A DNA stretch of 64,000 nucleotides, taken from contig JAJSPD010000133.1 in NCBI GenBank assembly GCA_021307315.1, positions 1 through 64,000 on the forward strand, written 5' to 3'. The notes under the pieces are model-generated. The model saw nothing but the letters and a program-made list of their open reading frames with translations, was not told the origin of the DNA and ran no database searches. The position numbers and the translations under genes are program-made. Below, in pieces: positions 53,582-64,000 of this stretch; within the stretch, counting starts at the first letter, position 1; every line of letters begins with the position of its first letter. Source of the stretch: Bisporella sp. PMI_857. Its lineage: Eukaryota; Ascomycota; Leotiomycetes; Helotiales; Helotiaceae.

Positions 53582-54045
53582 ATAGGGTTTTAATTGATAT
53601 ATATAATCAATAGAATGAATAAGTGGTTCTGAAGTTATTGTGCTTTGAAACGAAGAGTATGAAAACTGCCACGTGACGAACACTTCCCGGAACCATTTGT
53701 ACAGTAATAGTGCCGATTGTCATATTGTCGTTGGATACGGGACCTGTAGCGAGCATATTCATAAAGCTAGCATCAAGATAGGTATTGTTTGGTGAATGAG
53801 TTGAGGACAGTGAAGCATTGTAATGCTTTCGATTCCTATAATGTCGATCTTCGAGCCGGGTGGAAATAACAAAAAAGTCACGGGCGAAAAGAGACAATAT
53901 CAGGTGGAAGGGCTGTGGAGGCGTACCGAGGGTAATATTAAGAGTTGTCATAAGGAGGCCCTCTTCCTGTTGGCAGTTTGTTGGTAAAGGCAAAACATCG
54001 CACCAAAGCCTGCGTAAATATATTTGGAAGTCAAGTGACCTACAT

Positions 54046-55970
54046 TGAGAATAGCTCTAGATAGTTCTTCAGTGTGAGTATGTTTAGCAGGATCAAGGAT
54101 TGCCTTTTGTGTGGACCTCGTGTAAATCGACCCAGAGTGCGTAATCTACAACATAGTTAGCAGCTCTCCAACATGAATGCGCAATGTATTCATTTAACAG
54201 CCACTGTATAATCAGTTACCTTAACTTCATTCAGAGGCAAACGAATGTAAGCCGACACGACATGCAAGCCACCTAGAGCATATAGAAGTACCTTCAACAA
54301 CTGCATCACTGAAATTTTGAGTGGTATTGGCCACGTCCACTGACAAATAGACTCTGAAGATTACAGTCGCGTATATTGCACCGTGCAGTAGCGATCTGAT
54401 TCCCGGGATCACTTCAAGGCAAAAGTTCTTGTAAATTTTAACAGAAAGAAAAGCTGACCTGAGGGGCCGGGTTCACCTAGGTTTTGCTAGTGACTTCTAG
54501 CGTGTTTCCCGTGTTTGTCTTGGCTGCATAACTGAAACTCTTGGCATTCTCTTTCAACGTAGTTGGCCTAATTGTAGCGCATATGATTAGGGCTCTTGTT
54601 CTGCATAGATCAATTTGGTTCAGCTGGGAAGGCGGGGTAGATGTTAGTCAAGATTTGTTGGAAAATATTGTTGGTGTTGTTGGCATATTGATAATTATAT
54701 GCATGGTAATATTGTTATTGAGGCCACACTACTACCACTTCCGTGTCTTGGCAAGACAATGTTGGTGTTGGTATGCCCCCTCCTTACCTTCCACGGGGCA
54801 ACGGGCGTAGCTCTATATGCCACGCTCTTGCTCTTGATGGATATGGTAATTGTTGTTGTATTAGGTTCTGCTCTAGATTCTACAAAATGGGGGTTGTGTG
54901 GACCACGTGACCCGGTGGGTCATACGCGGATCCGTAAACCCCTACTTCCTACAGTTGGAAAAGAATACAAATACCTAACCGGGCACCATATGGCTGGGTC
55001 CGCCAAGGTATTGGCTAGATAACCACCTACCTATTGTATTGTGTACTCCCAGCCGTAAGAGAATATGATGTTGGAAACTGCCACTGAATCCGCTTGGTGA
55101 TATATCCGACAAAAATAGTTCAACTCGGCGAATTACCACTACTAAAAAAGGTTACATTATTAGTGAGATTAGTATCTTAGGCGTCATTTGACTTGGTTAA
55201 GCGTTGTACGCTTGACTTGTGACCTGTTACAATATAGTTCATGCTGTACTGGAAAACCTTATAGTTGTTTCAAATATGTGCTTGATTGGTCTTCATTTTT
55301 AGGCATGGAGCACGTTGACTGCTACAGGCTTGTAGGCATATTGAACATCATTGGATTTAATACATGTCCAAAATATTCGGTCCTGCCGAATATCATGTAT
55401 CATGGGTATACCACGCCGCATGACCAAGTGATTGGGAAACTGTGTGGGTCTGTTGGATGGAAAAAAAAAAAAGGGGGGGGGGGGGGGGGGGAGGGGGGGC
55501 AAATACACCAACTAGAATATGGACTTAACTTTGAGGCTTGTTCCTGCTCTGGTCATGCTTGAGGCACAGCCTGTATGTACAATTACAGATTTTGAGCGGA
55601 ATATTGTGTCTCCCAAGCATATAACAGATCTCGTACTACCCGCTTTACTCAGCATCAAATATACTGGCAACTCAAATTCTCAGAGATCACCAAAACAGGG
55701 AACTGCTTCTCAACTTGAAAGCGATTTCAATAATAAAGCTGTACTAACTATAGGCTTTCAGACGAGAGACGTCCCAAGTATATAACAACTCAAGTTCAGT
55801 GCTTTAACGTTGTGAGTAAGCTTCAATATCTCAGTCGCGCCTTCATACAAGTGAACGATATTATGACTGCCATCTTCCACAGGCAAATATTGTGGATTTG
55901 GCTATGTTTGTTTTGTTTAATCCTACGAGGTGTGTAAAACTTACAACGAAGTTTGAAATATAACCACTGA
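54046..55970. other. Intergenic region between protease relic and esterase gene
   Basis: May hold upstream exons of both neighbours. On the minus strand a GCTAAC...TTGTAG acceptor near 54150 could open a protease 5' exon, and an ATG at 55519 (+) opens a weak leader-like segment. Neither could be joined convincingly. A 12-G/A homopolymer region (A12 then G17, about 55461-55490) is notable. Confidence 0.4.
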
Positions 55971-58900
55971 TGCCTGGCAGCTCTTGGAGAGTACGTCTTG
56001 ACAACGGTCCCGCCTGGGGTAAATACAACAATTTATTCAAACAACACCGGGCCATTTTCTATCGATAGCTTAGAGGTTTCCATCCAAGAGCCAATAATTG
56101 AATTCCGTCCTACACCTCCTATCGTGGAGCCGGACCTTGACCCCATAGGGCTACAAAAGCCTGATGATCCTTTTTGGAATGAAACAGGTACTCCAATTCA
56201 GGTAGATGCATCACAAAATTCCAGGCGTGCTGAACAGTATTATGGCGCTTCTACAGGGTCTAGGAATGATGCCCCTGGTAATAGAACTGAATCGCACAAC
56301 AACTCTGTGGGTACAATAACAGAGAGATCTTATATCAGACCAAGGAGCGCAATCCAGAATGGTATCACACTTAGAATTATGGTTCTTGGAGCCTCTATTA
56401 CTTGGGGTGCCGGATCTTCCGATCTAAATGGTTTCCGTTATGCTCTCCGCAGCGCTCTTGTTGCTGGTGGCAACCCAGTCGACATGGTTGGAAGCGTAAA
56501 CAACGGGAACATGGGTGATAACCAGGTTGAAGGTTGGCCAGGGGCAATTATAAGTGATCTCTCTGAAAAGGCAGACAATACTTTACCTCAACGTCCCAAC
56601 GTCGTTATTATACAATGTGGATGTAAGATTTATATTCCAGTTAAACAGCATATTTGACTAAAGATGTACAGCGAACGATATGTCTAGAAACATTGACCCT
56701 CCTGGTGCAGCTGCACGAATGGGTGCTTTAGTCGACAAAATACTTGCAGTAGTGCCAGAAACTCTTATTTTGGTCACTGGACTAATGCCTATGTCGAACA
56801 ACATGGCAAATGACTTGTCTGTCAATATATATAATCCCGGGCTTCGGGCCATGGTAAATGAAAAATCTGAAGAAGGCAAAAACGTATGGTTCGTTGATAT
56901 GAATGATGGGTATATTACACTGAGCGACTTGGCGGATGGCCTCCATCCGAGTGATGGTGGTTTTTTGAAGATGGCCCGACTGTATTATGACGCGCTTGTA
57001 AATCTTGGAGATTATATAAAGCCTCCGCAACGAGTCCTGGGAGTGGACGATACTGCAGCTCAGTCACAGCCTGGAAGCGGCGGTGAGATTGATACGAAAT
57101 GCCAGAAAGTGCCAGGAAATGCGATTGGACCCATCCAGACTCAGCAAGGATCAGGCGGCAATGATGGCCCTTATGTACATAAAGGTGTCGATCATGGCAA
57201 ACTCCTCTACTGGCAAGGACCGCCTTCCTCTCCTCAAGACGTTCCCGTTATCAATGGCGTCTTCTGGGCTGATATGAATGGAGATGGCTATGATGATCTG
57301 GTATATGTGCCCAAAAACTTTCAGGAAATACAAGTGTCTATTAATTTGGGCATCAGTGGAGGGAAAGTCGTCTTTGCTGATAGGCTTACATTTAACACTG
57401 GAATAGATTGCCCGACCGCAGGAGTCAATTTTGCCGATTCGAATGACAACGGGATTGATGATCTGTTTTGCATAGGCGCGAATGGAGACTTGCGGATCTG
57501 GCAAAACCGACCAACTACTGGTGGCATACCATTTGCCAATACCTGGGTTGGAAGCAGTAGTATCGACATGGCTGGCAAACTAGGATTTCCGCTTAGTAGA
57601 GTTCGAATTGCGGACGTTGATGGCGATGGGCGTGCAGACTATGCTATTATTCGCGACAATGGAGATATCGAGGCCTGGAGAAATGGCGGCGTCTTACCTA
57701 CTGTGGCGCACTGGCAAAACTTAGGCATCGTTTCATCTGGAAAAACCTTTAATGATCTATCTGGGATTCGTCTAGTTGATATCAACGGCGATGGCCGAGA
57801 CGACTTGCTTTGGGTCAGTGACACAGGAACGGTCACAACATGGATCAATCATCGTGGCTTTAGTACCGGAAGTCTTGCTCCTGATTGGATGCCAGGTATA
57901 GTCACTCACGGAGGTCCTGGCATTGCTGGCACACGAGCCGGGATCACATTTGGCAAAGTATGGGCGGGGCCACTGACACGAAACCATGACTACATGATTA
58001 CAACCATAACCGGATCCCTTCCAGGGGTTCAGATCTATGAGAACCAGGGAGTTGGTGGGCGAATGTGAACGGCGACGGCGTTTTCTATTGCGATATGACA
58101 GGAAACGGAGCTGATGATTACATCTATGTGAGCGCATCTGGAGACTTCCATTTATTTGGAAACTACCAAAATCCTCCAGCATGGTTACAATATGGCGTTA
58201 TCTATCAACGGCAATTCTCTTCCCGGAAACAAATTCACTTTGCTGATTGGAACGGCGATGGGAGATGTGATATTTTGTTTGTCGACAGGCTTGATGGACG
58301 CGTTAATATGGCGAGGAATGATGGTTTTGTGGATGGTAAACTCAAATTCTATGACTATGGTCTTGTATCCTCTACGGCAAGGTGCTATCAAGGATATGGT
58401 AATGGTTTCGGAGATTTAGGAGTTCGCTTCGCTCATATTTCCGGCAAACCGCGAGTAGACTACCTGTAACTATGCCTTCTGATCGAGGAATATGGGAAGA
58501 TAATCGCTAACACTTGTTGCCCCAGTTGCATTCAGAAAAATGGCATGACCACCGGTTATATCAATCGTGGTATTAATGATATGGTAGATGTTGGCCAAAT
58601 CAAAGCACCAATTGGAGCCGATCGCGCGAATATACGATATGCAGACGTCAATGGGGAGTCAGTTATACTTTCAACAAATCTCTGGAATTATTTGCGTTAA
58701 CTTAGGAGTTTTGGAGTTGCGTCTTGATCCCACCTATTTTGCAATCTGACCCCTTTATGCACCTCCAAAGCCTCTAGGTGTCCCGCATAATTCTTAATTA
58801 TTTACAGCACTGATTAATCAAACAGTGGCAAAGATGACTGCTTGTGGGTAGATAAGTTCACAGGTAAAACATCAGTTTGGACAAATGAAGGTGAAGATCC

Positions 58901-59198
58901 AAGTCGCCCATCTGGGAGCTTTAATCGCTGGCAGTTTCGAGGCTTAATCGCCTATGGTGGAAGCGCTAGAGGAGCAAATATTTACTGGGCAAAGATGAAG
59001 AACCAACAACGTGCAGATTATGTCATTAATAATCCGGCAACGAATAAAGCAAACGCTTATTTCAACGTGTGTCCCAAGGTTCCAGCTGTTGGGCCAGCTC
59101 CAAATTTGGCACCTGGTCCTATCCGACCGCTTGACTATCCATTCCCGTCCCAGCGGTCGTTCTATTCTATAGGGGTGTGTATTGTTTTACATTTGTAG
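55971..59198 (+). pseudogene. SGNH-hydrolase esterase with FG-GAP/VCBS repeats, one frameshift
   Basis: Exons follow in order with introns at 56623-56671 (branch TGACTAA), 58466-58525 (branch GCTAAC) and 58658-58825. Block I of the SGNH fold reads VLGASITWGAGSSD (Ser nucleophile), the first intron splits the GSNDM block, and DGLHPSDGG supplies Asp-His. Downstream, at least six FG-GAP/VCBS-like repeats carry calcium-loop motifs (DMNGDGYDD, DSNDNGIDD, DVDGDGRAD, DINGDGRDD, DWNGDGRCD, DVNGDGKDD), forming a beta-propeller-like C-terminal half. One base appears to be missing near 58056, where the frame ends and the next begins. The 5' end and signal peptide were not found. Related fungal proteins are secreted carbohydrate esterase-like enzymes. 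A sequencing error rather than decay is possible. Confidence 0.82.
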
Positions 59199-59637
59199 TG
59201 TGGAATCTAACGACTATAGGACTCCTACTCGGCTGGTATGGCATGAACTAACGACCAACGTGCAACAACGCAAAATGGGGTAATCAAAATGATATTTGAT
59301 CAAATTGCAAATCGCAATTAGAAATCGGTTTACAACAAACTTAGAGATTTTTTACTTTTTTACTAGTACTGAAGCGGAGTTCATGTTCGAAGCGCAAAAA
59401 CAGTAACAGGATCTAACATTCAGCTCTAGATGTAGCATATATCAGGCATACATGTGCGAACACCGGTAAGCCGAAGTCTATATCTTTTAATCGTCAATAG
59501 AAAATATAGGTAAACTAGTAATAATAAAATTGGATAATGTGCTTTTGGCTAAAAAGCACAAACTTAATATCAGAAATAGAATTTATCGTTTAAAGGATCT
59601 AATAGAGGATCTGCGAAAGTATTACTGCAATAGAATA

Positions 59638-61888
59638 CGGGCCAAAATACGAAGCGTTACGGATAATGATAACCGATATCCCGTGACAAAGCACGCCCCG
59701 CATCAAAACACCCCACTTCAATCGACTAAAAAATGCTAACCACCCAACTTCAATCATGGATAAATACAGCAAATCAGATCGGATTAGCAAAGCGATTGAA
59801 GCAATCGAAAGAGGAGACTTCAAATATTCATCCCATGCAGCGGCAGAGTTCAAAGTTTCGAGATCGGCGGTTGACAGACGAAGACAAGGAATTACTCAAC
59901 ATAAGAAGTCCGCGGACTCGTATGCTCGACAATGTCTTACAGACGTTCAAGAACAGCTTCTAATTGAAAGAATCAATTATTTAAGCATGAAGAATATGCC
60001 TCCAACAAGCAGGATAGTTAGAAACCTTGCAGAAGAGCTGCGGGGAGCTCCGGTAGGGAAAAACTGGGTTAGCCAATTTGTGGCTCGTCATAAGAATCAA
60101 CTTAAATCAGCCTACATACGGAATATCGACAATTTAAGAGTAGCCTCTGAATATGAGCCTTTATTTAAGTTATTCTACAGTCATGTAAGTCAATTCGATT
60201 TGTGGTTGATTTTTTATTATTTTTTGTTGTAACTAAATTGCTAATTGCTTCTATGCTATAGATGCACCGCGCGGTCGAAAAACATCAGATTAAGCCTGAA
60301 AATATATGGAACGTTGATGAGAAAGGGTTCTTAATAGGCATAGGGCAAACAGCAAAACGTATTATTACAGTTGAAGCTTCAAATAAGCTTCAAGGCGTAC
60401 GAAATCGTCAAGATGGCAATAGAGAATTTGTCACGTGCGTAGCTTGTATTTCTGCAGCCGGCCAATCAGTTCCGCCCTTATTGATCTATAAAGGATCAAA
60501 TCACGAGCTTCAAGCTAGCTGGCTATCACATGTTTACGAAGATTCTAATACCTATTTCAGCTCTTCAGAGAATGGGTGGAGTAGTAACGAAATAGGCCTA
60601 TTGTGGCTACAAAAAGTATTCGACAGACATACTAAGCCAGTCAGCTCTCGAGAAAGTCGATTACTAATAGTCGATGGGCACGCTAGTCATGTGAATTGGG
60701 CTTTTATACAATGGGCTAGTCAGAACCGTATTATTATATTGATTCTACCACCTCATTCTACACATAAATTGCAGCCCCTCGATATTGGAATATTTGGCCC
60801 ATTAGCAACTAGTTATTCTATACAGCTTGATATTCAACTTGCGGAAAGCGCAGGTTTAACTACAATGACAAAAGGCTTGTTTTTCAGAATATTCAAAGCT
60901 GCTTTCGATGAGGTATTTACTGAAAAAGCTATACGTCATGCTTTTGCCAAACCTGGGATTTGGCCAATCAACGAAGAGTATTTGCTGTCTATAGTTCGTC
61001 GGCCAATAGCACGTGCTTCTGAAAAGGATTCAAATTCTATTCAAACTCCTACAAACGTCAGATCCTTACGTGCGGCTTGCCTAGCTCGAAATCGAGGTTC
61101 TAGTAAGGACTTTACTGAAAAGCTGTTGAAAGGAATAGATATATGTATTACTCGAGCTGAAATTGCAGAACACTTGAACAAAGGTCTTCAAAAAGCAATT
61201 ATCCTTGAAAAAGAGAAGCGTAAAAGGAAAGGAAAGCTTGATCTAAGTGGCGAACCTAGTACCGGAACTATTATATACTCACCCGCAAAAGTTGCTCAAG
61301 CGCTGATCTTTCAAGATCAAAAACAAAAGAAAAATCAACTTGCTGAGCAAGCTAAGCTTGATAGAAAAGTTAAAGCACGTGCTAACAAAGCTATTCGGGA
61401 GCAAAAAGCAGAAGAAAGGCTTGCTAAGCTTGTTGAGAATCAACTACGTCTAGAGAATGCTAGTCAAAATCTCGGTTCAGCAAAAATGCCGGTTACAAAG
61501 TCACTTTCTACAGTTAATACGCTTGTAGTGACACCGCGGAAAGTTTTAAAGCTTCAAGAGGAACCTATTAAAGCATCGTCGATTTCTAAACCACGTTGGA
61601 AATCATTGAATCAAGCTATAGAAGTTGAACTAGTTGCACCGGTAGTAGTTCGACAAAGTCGATCAAGAAGAGTAATCAAGACCCCAGCACGCTACACACA
61701 TGCATAAATATTTCTTTAATGATAGACCAAGTTACTGCGCTTCAAATGAACCTATTTTCAATATAATTGAGTGCGTGGTTGATTTAATATTAATTAATTT
61801 GTATTTCAATAATTTGGTGGTTTTGGTGTGCTTTGATGCGGGGCGTGCTTTGTCACGGGATATCGGTTATTGTGTACGGTTGTGGCCG
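59638..61888 (+). mobile_element. Pogo/Fot1-type DNA transposon, apparently intact
   Basis: 2251 bp, flanked by TA at 59636-59637 and 61889-61890. The ends form long imperfect inverted repeats (CGGGCCAAAATACG... versus CGGCCACAACCG...). A nearly perfect inner block reads AACCGATATCCCGTGACAAA and continues GCACGCCCCGCATCAAA. Confidence 0.9.
59756..61707 (+). CDS. Pogo/Fot1 transposase (DD35D), spliced
   Basis: Exons 59756-60184 and 60262-61707. The 77-bp intron (donor GTAAGT, branch GCTAAT, acceptor TATAG) joins in frame, giving 624 aa. The N-terminus has a psq-like helix-turn-helix (KAIEAIERGDFKYSSHAAAEF) and a CENP-B-type HTH (PTSRIVRNLAEELRG, KNWVSQFVARH). The DDE_1 core shows IWNVDEKGF, LLIVDGHASH and LQPLDIGIFGPL, with 35 residues between the second and third Asp, as in Fot1/pogo. 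The C-terminal coiled Lys/Glu-rich region ends with a basic tail. No stops, so probably autonomous or recently active. Confidence 0.95.
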
Positions 61889-61949
61889 TAATATAAAATG
61901 AAGAGATTTTCTAGCTCCTTGGCCTACTTACGTAAGCCGATTCCCAACA

Positions 61950-62817
61950 CTTAGATACAGCTTAATCGATCACTTGACCCGACACGTGATTGGCCAGTGT
62001 AAAGTGCTAGAGTAGTGTGGCACAAATAAAGGCGCTCGTTAGGTGTAACAATCGAAAATAGAAAGCTTGTATTGCAATTCTATAAGTTATCACGTATTTA
62101 TATAAGGGCCAGCCCCCAAACCCCCGATTCTCGCTGCGCTCGAAAAACTTTAAAGCTAGCATTTGGCCTGTAACAGCTTGAAGCACAAGAACAGAAACAG
62201 GATCTAACAAGAAACTAAAACGTAGCATAAACGTAGCATGTTCGAGTATACACCGGTAGGCTGAAGCATCCGCGTTATATTGTTAATTGGTTGGTAATAT
62301 TTGGTGATATTTGGTGATGTGCTTCTATACAGATATCATGCTCCTCTAGTCACATGACTGGCCACTTATCCGCATCACGTGATATTTTGATATACGAAAA
62401 AAACCAACCTCACCACAACCGTCCCTTCTCTCATACGCACTCTCATACGTACTCGCCTCGAGTACTGAAGTAATAGACGTTTATGATCAGTTAGATCGAG
62501 CTTTTCCTTTCAAGCGTTTGCGCTATATGTCGTTGCATCACGTGACTCACCTCGTGCATTCATAGCTTTAAGGGTGAATATCATCTTGCCTTACCAGCGA
62601 TAAAATATCGACCTCGTCACAACCCTTCTTTCATCCTTTTCCAACCTACAACCTTACAACAACACCAAAACGACCTTCAAAGATCTCGATCTTTTTCAGA
62701 GAAGTACCCTCGAGGATCTAATCAATCCTCTATTCGATTCCCAGTTTTTTAGATTTGCTCGCGAGAACTTATTTCTAACTGTTCACTTTCAGATCGAACC
62801 TTTCCTCTACAGCGAGC
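61950..62817. other. Intergenic region, no supported gene
   Basis: AT-rich with several CACGTGA words (about 61982, 62375, 62538) and CTCATACGNACT repeats near 62430-62455. No coding region recognised. Confidence 0.4.
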
Positions 62818-62940
62818 CCCTTATACAAACTTTTATACAAACTCTTATACAAACTCTCATACGAACCCTCATACAAACCCTCATACAAACCCTTATACAA
62901 ACTCTCATACAACGCCTCATACGTCGAACTTCCTGCTCAT
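62818..62940 (+). repeat. 12-13-bp minisatellite
   Basis: About nine units of CTTATACAAACT / CTCATACAAACC, with looser units upstream and downstream (CTCATACGTCGA). Confidence 0.85.
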
Positions 62941-63117
62941 ACGTCGACTATATCAAATCGACATGTGTAATAAAAGCAAATAAGCATTCAGCATAAAAGA
63001 ATTGAAAAGTATGTAAAAGTATTTTTCCTTTGTAACGCTTTCAATACGTTGACATTGCGTAGATCGATCTCATGATCGGCTTTCCTTCTCACCTTTAAAT
63101 CACAACCGCATTAAAAA

Positions 63118-63557
63118 CAGCTTCGTTTCTTTCCGAATATTATGCAAGTTAATGGGTAAAGTGAAGCTGTAGCGCTAGCAAAGTGAAGCTGTAGCAAGGC
63201 TGCGCCAGCAAAGTTGCAACGCAAGAACTATAAGTAAGCCGGATTCCCCTTCCTGATCCTCATTGCCAACTGTTGCTCATAGCTTCTCTCTTCAACTCTC
63301 AAAAACCATCTTCGAAACTCCTTCAACTTCACAATCCTCTTTCAACTTTACAACTCTATAGCTGTCGATATAAAGCAAAGCAAAATCGTTTTTTGCTTTC
63401 CGTTTATATTGCTAACTACTGGCACCAGGAACAACTTCGTTTCTTTCCGAATATCATGCAAATTGGTGGATAAAGTAAAGCTGTAGCGCTAGCAAAGTGA
63501 AGCTGTAGCAAGGCTGCGACAGCAAAACTACAACGCAAAAACTATAAGTAGGCCGTA
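63118..63557 (+). repeat. Tandem duplication of about 315 bp
   Basis: 63120-63240 (CTTCGTTTCTTTCCGAATAT, GAAGCTGTAGCGCTAGCAAA) recurs at 63437-63557, and the downstream part (CCTGATCCTCATTGCCAACT, 63253) recurs at about 63857 after the LTR. The second unit is interrupted by the solo LTR. A GAAGCTGTAGC motif is itself doubled in each unit. Confidence 0.85.
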
Positions 63558-63844
63558 TGTCACGGCCCTGACTTCTTAGACGGAGCTCAGCACCGGACAC
63601 CCCAGAGCTCGGACGGAGCTCAGCGCCGGACACCCCAGAGCTCGGACGGAGCTCAGCACCGGACATCCTAAAGCTCGCTTATACTGGCCTCCGGCCAGCT
63701 TCCTGTATATAGAGCGCTGCTTTCCTTCCCTTCTTCTGTCTGTAGCTTGTTCTCTTAGTTATAGCAATTGATAGTTGTTCACACCTTTGAGTCCTTCCAC
63801 CTGGATCTACGGATCGAGATCCCTGTTCAGCTTGAGTTGTTACA
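63558..63844 (+). mobile_element. Solo LTR, family B (full length)
   Basis: 287 bp, TGTCACGGCCCTGACTTC to GAGTTGTTACA, flanked by CCGTA at 63553-63557 and 63845-63849. Contains three 33-bp direct repeats (GACGGAGCTCAGCACCGGAC..) at about 63579-63675 and a CCTGTATATAGAGC TATA region. The paralogous unoccupied site is in the first tandem unit near 63240. Confidence 0.95.
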
Positions 63845-64000
63845 CCGTATCCCCTTTCTTGATCCTTATTGCTAACTATTGCTTATAGCTTTTTTTTTCA
63901 ACTTTCAACAACTATACAATTAAAAACAAAGTCAAGGCTCGAACAGAACAACAAACACAGTTACTTTTTTCTCTTTCGAACAATCCTCCGAACTAAAAAT

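Larger units (their letters stand above)
50576..53699 (+). mobile_element. Tc1/mariner (DD34E) DNA transposon containing a copia insertion
   Basis: Terminal inverted repeats of 30 bp at 50576-50605 and 53670-53699 (CAAACGGTTCCGGGAAGTGT and its complement, one mismatch), flanked by TA at 50574-50575 and 53700-53701. Without the copia insert (1817 bp plus 5-bp duplication) the element is about 1.3 kb. It encodes one intact transposase and is inserted into the aspartic protease homologue. Confidence 0.95.
49742..54009 (-). pseudogene. Pepsin-family (A1) aspartic protease homologue lacking both catalytic Asp, split by a nested transposon
   Basis: Read 5' to 3' on the minus strand, the upstream part (about 54009-53700) carries NITLGTPPQPFHLIL, the A1 lobe-1 start. 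The downstream part (50574-49841) has YDGVLGLG, GELILGGSRNSE, PDLVLNLGG and GFLRGVRMVVDLEKDTIG. A 46-bp intron (49795-49840, GTAAGT, TACTAAT, TATAG) leads to a last exon ending at 49742 and restores the usual IGF ending. The mariner element sits in a GTA codon, and the two halves are in the same frame once it and one TA are removed. Where DTG is expected, lobe 1 reads SLFAR and lobe 2 MIEPEW, so the protein was probably non-catalytic before insertion. The 5' exon(s) are unresolved. Confidence 0.82.
59578..61949 (-). mobile_element. Copia family A LTR split by a pogo element
   Basis: The left piece (59578-59635, TATCAGAAATAGAATTTAT...AGGATCTGCG) and right piece (61891-61949, TCTAGCTCCTTGGCCTACTTACG to CGATTCCCAACA) together form an inverted family A LTR. 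Flanking pentamers are CTTAA (59573-59577) and CTTAG (61950-61954), one mismatch. More diverged than the other copies. Confidence 0.75.

Noticed and set aside
62818..62940. CRISPR-like short repeats
   Set aside because: Units are 12-13 bp and contiguous without spacers. It is a minisatellite in a fungal genome.

Overview
The window looks like nuclear DNA of a filamentous ascomycete (Pezizomycotina). Genes carry short introns of about 45-75 bp with fungal branch points (CTGAC, CTAAC, TACTAAC). The gene content is dominated by families typical of that group: HET, HeLo, NACHT-WD40 and NACHT-ankyrin proteins and a PNP-type NLR. The repeats are solo LTRs, copia, Tc1/mariner and pogo/Fot1 elements, and one copia relic has stop codons that look RIP-like. 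No tRNA, rRNA or CRISPR was seen. All exon joins are read by eye from splice motifs and frame continuity.

Layout. 0-5 kb: a HeLo-pseudokinase gene, then a repeat-rich stretch and a small ORF. 5-9 kb: poorly supported ORFs and a solo LTR. 9.4-13.8 kb (-): a HET-NACHT-WD40 gene of the het-e/HNWD type with 12 near-identical WD repeats and a frameshift between HET and NACHT. 14.4-14.8 kb: an LTR nested in an LTR. 15.4-17.6 kb (+): a HET gene. 18.4-21 kb: relics of a phosphotransferase-like gene, a NACHT-WD gene and a HET-s-like prion-domain gene. 21.8-28 kb: a solo LTR, a possible beta-trefoil protein, a six-TM protein and a second HET gene. 29-30.7 kb: a decaying ankyrin gene. 31.7-42.7 kb: two divergent NLR genes, helical-NACHT-21 ANK (-) and PNP-NACHT-21 ANK (+). 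43-49.6 kb: dense transposon debris. 49.7-54 kb (-): an aspartic-protease-like gene split by a Tc1/mariner element that itself holds a gag-only copia element with identical LTRs. 56-59.2 kb (+): a secreted-type SGNH esterase with FG-GAP repeats. 59.6-61.9 kb: an intact pogo/Fot1 element inside a copia LTR. 62-64 kb: minisatellites, a tandem duplication and a solo LTR with a paralogous empty site.

How it fits together. This is an accessory compartment rich in fungal self/non-self recognition and NLR-like genes. At least five distinct N-terminal modules occur here: HeLo, HET, a helical STAND N-terminus, PNP nucleosidase-like, and a HET-s-type amyloid tail. They sit beside paralogous NACHT domains and fast-evolving WD40 or ankyrin sensor arrays. 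Most of the sequence between these genes is recent or layered transposon insertion. The observations I rate highest are the head-to-head NLR pair, the three-level nested insertion with a gag-only copia, and the truncated HET-s-like/NACHT-WD junction.
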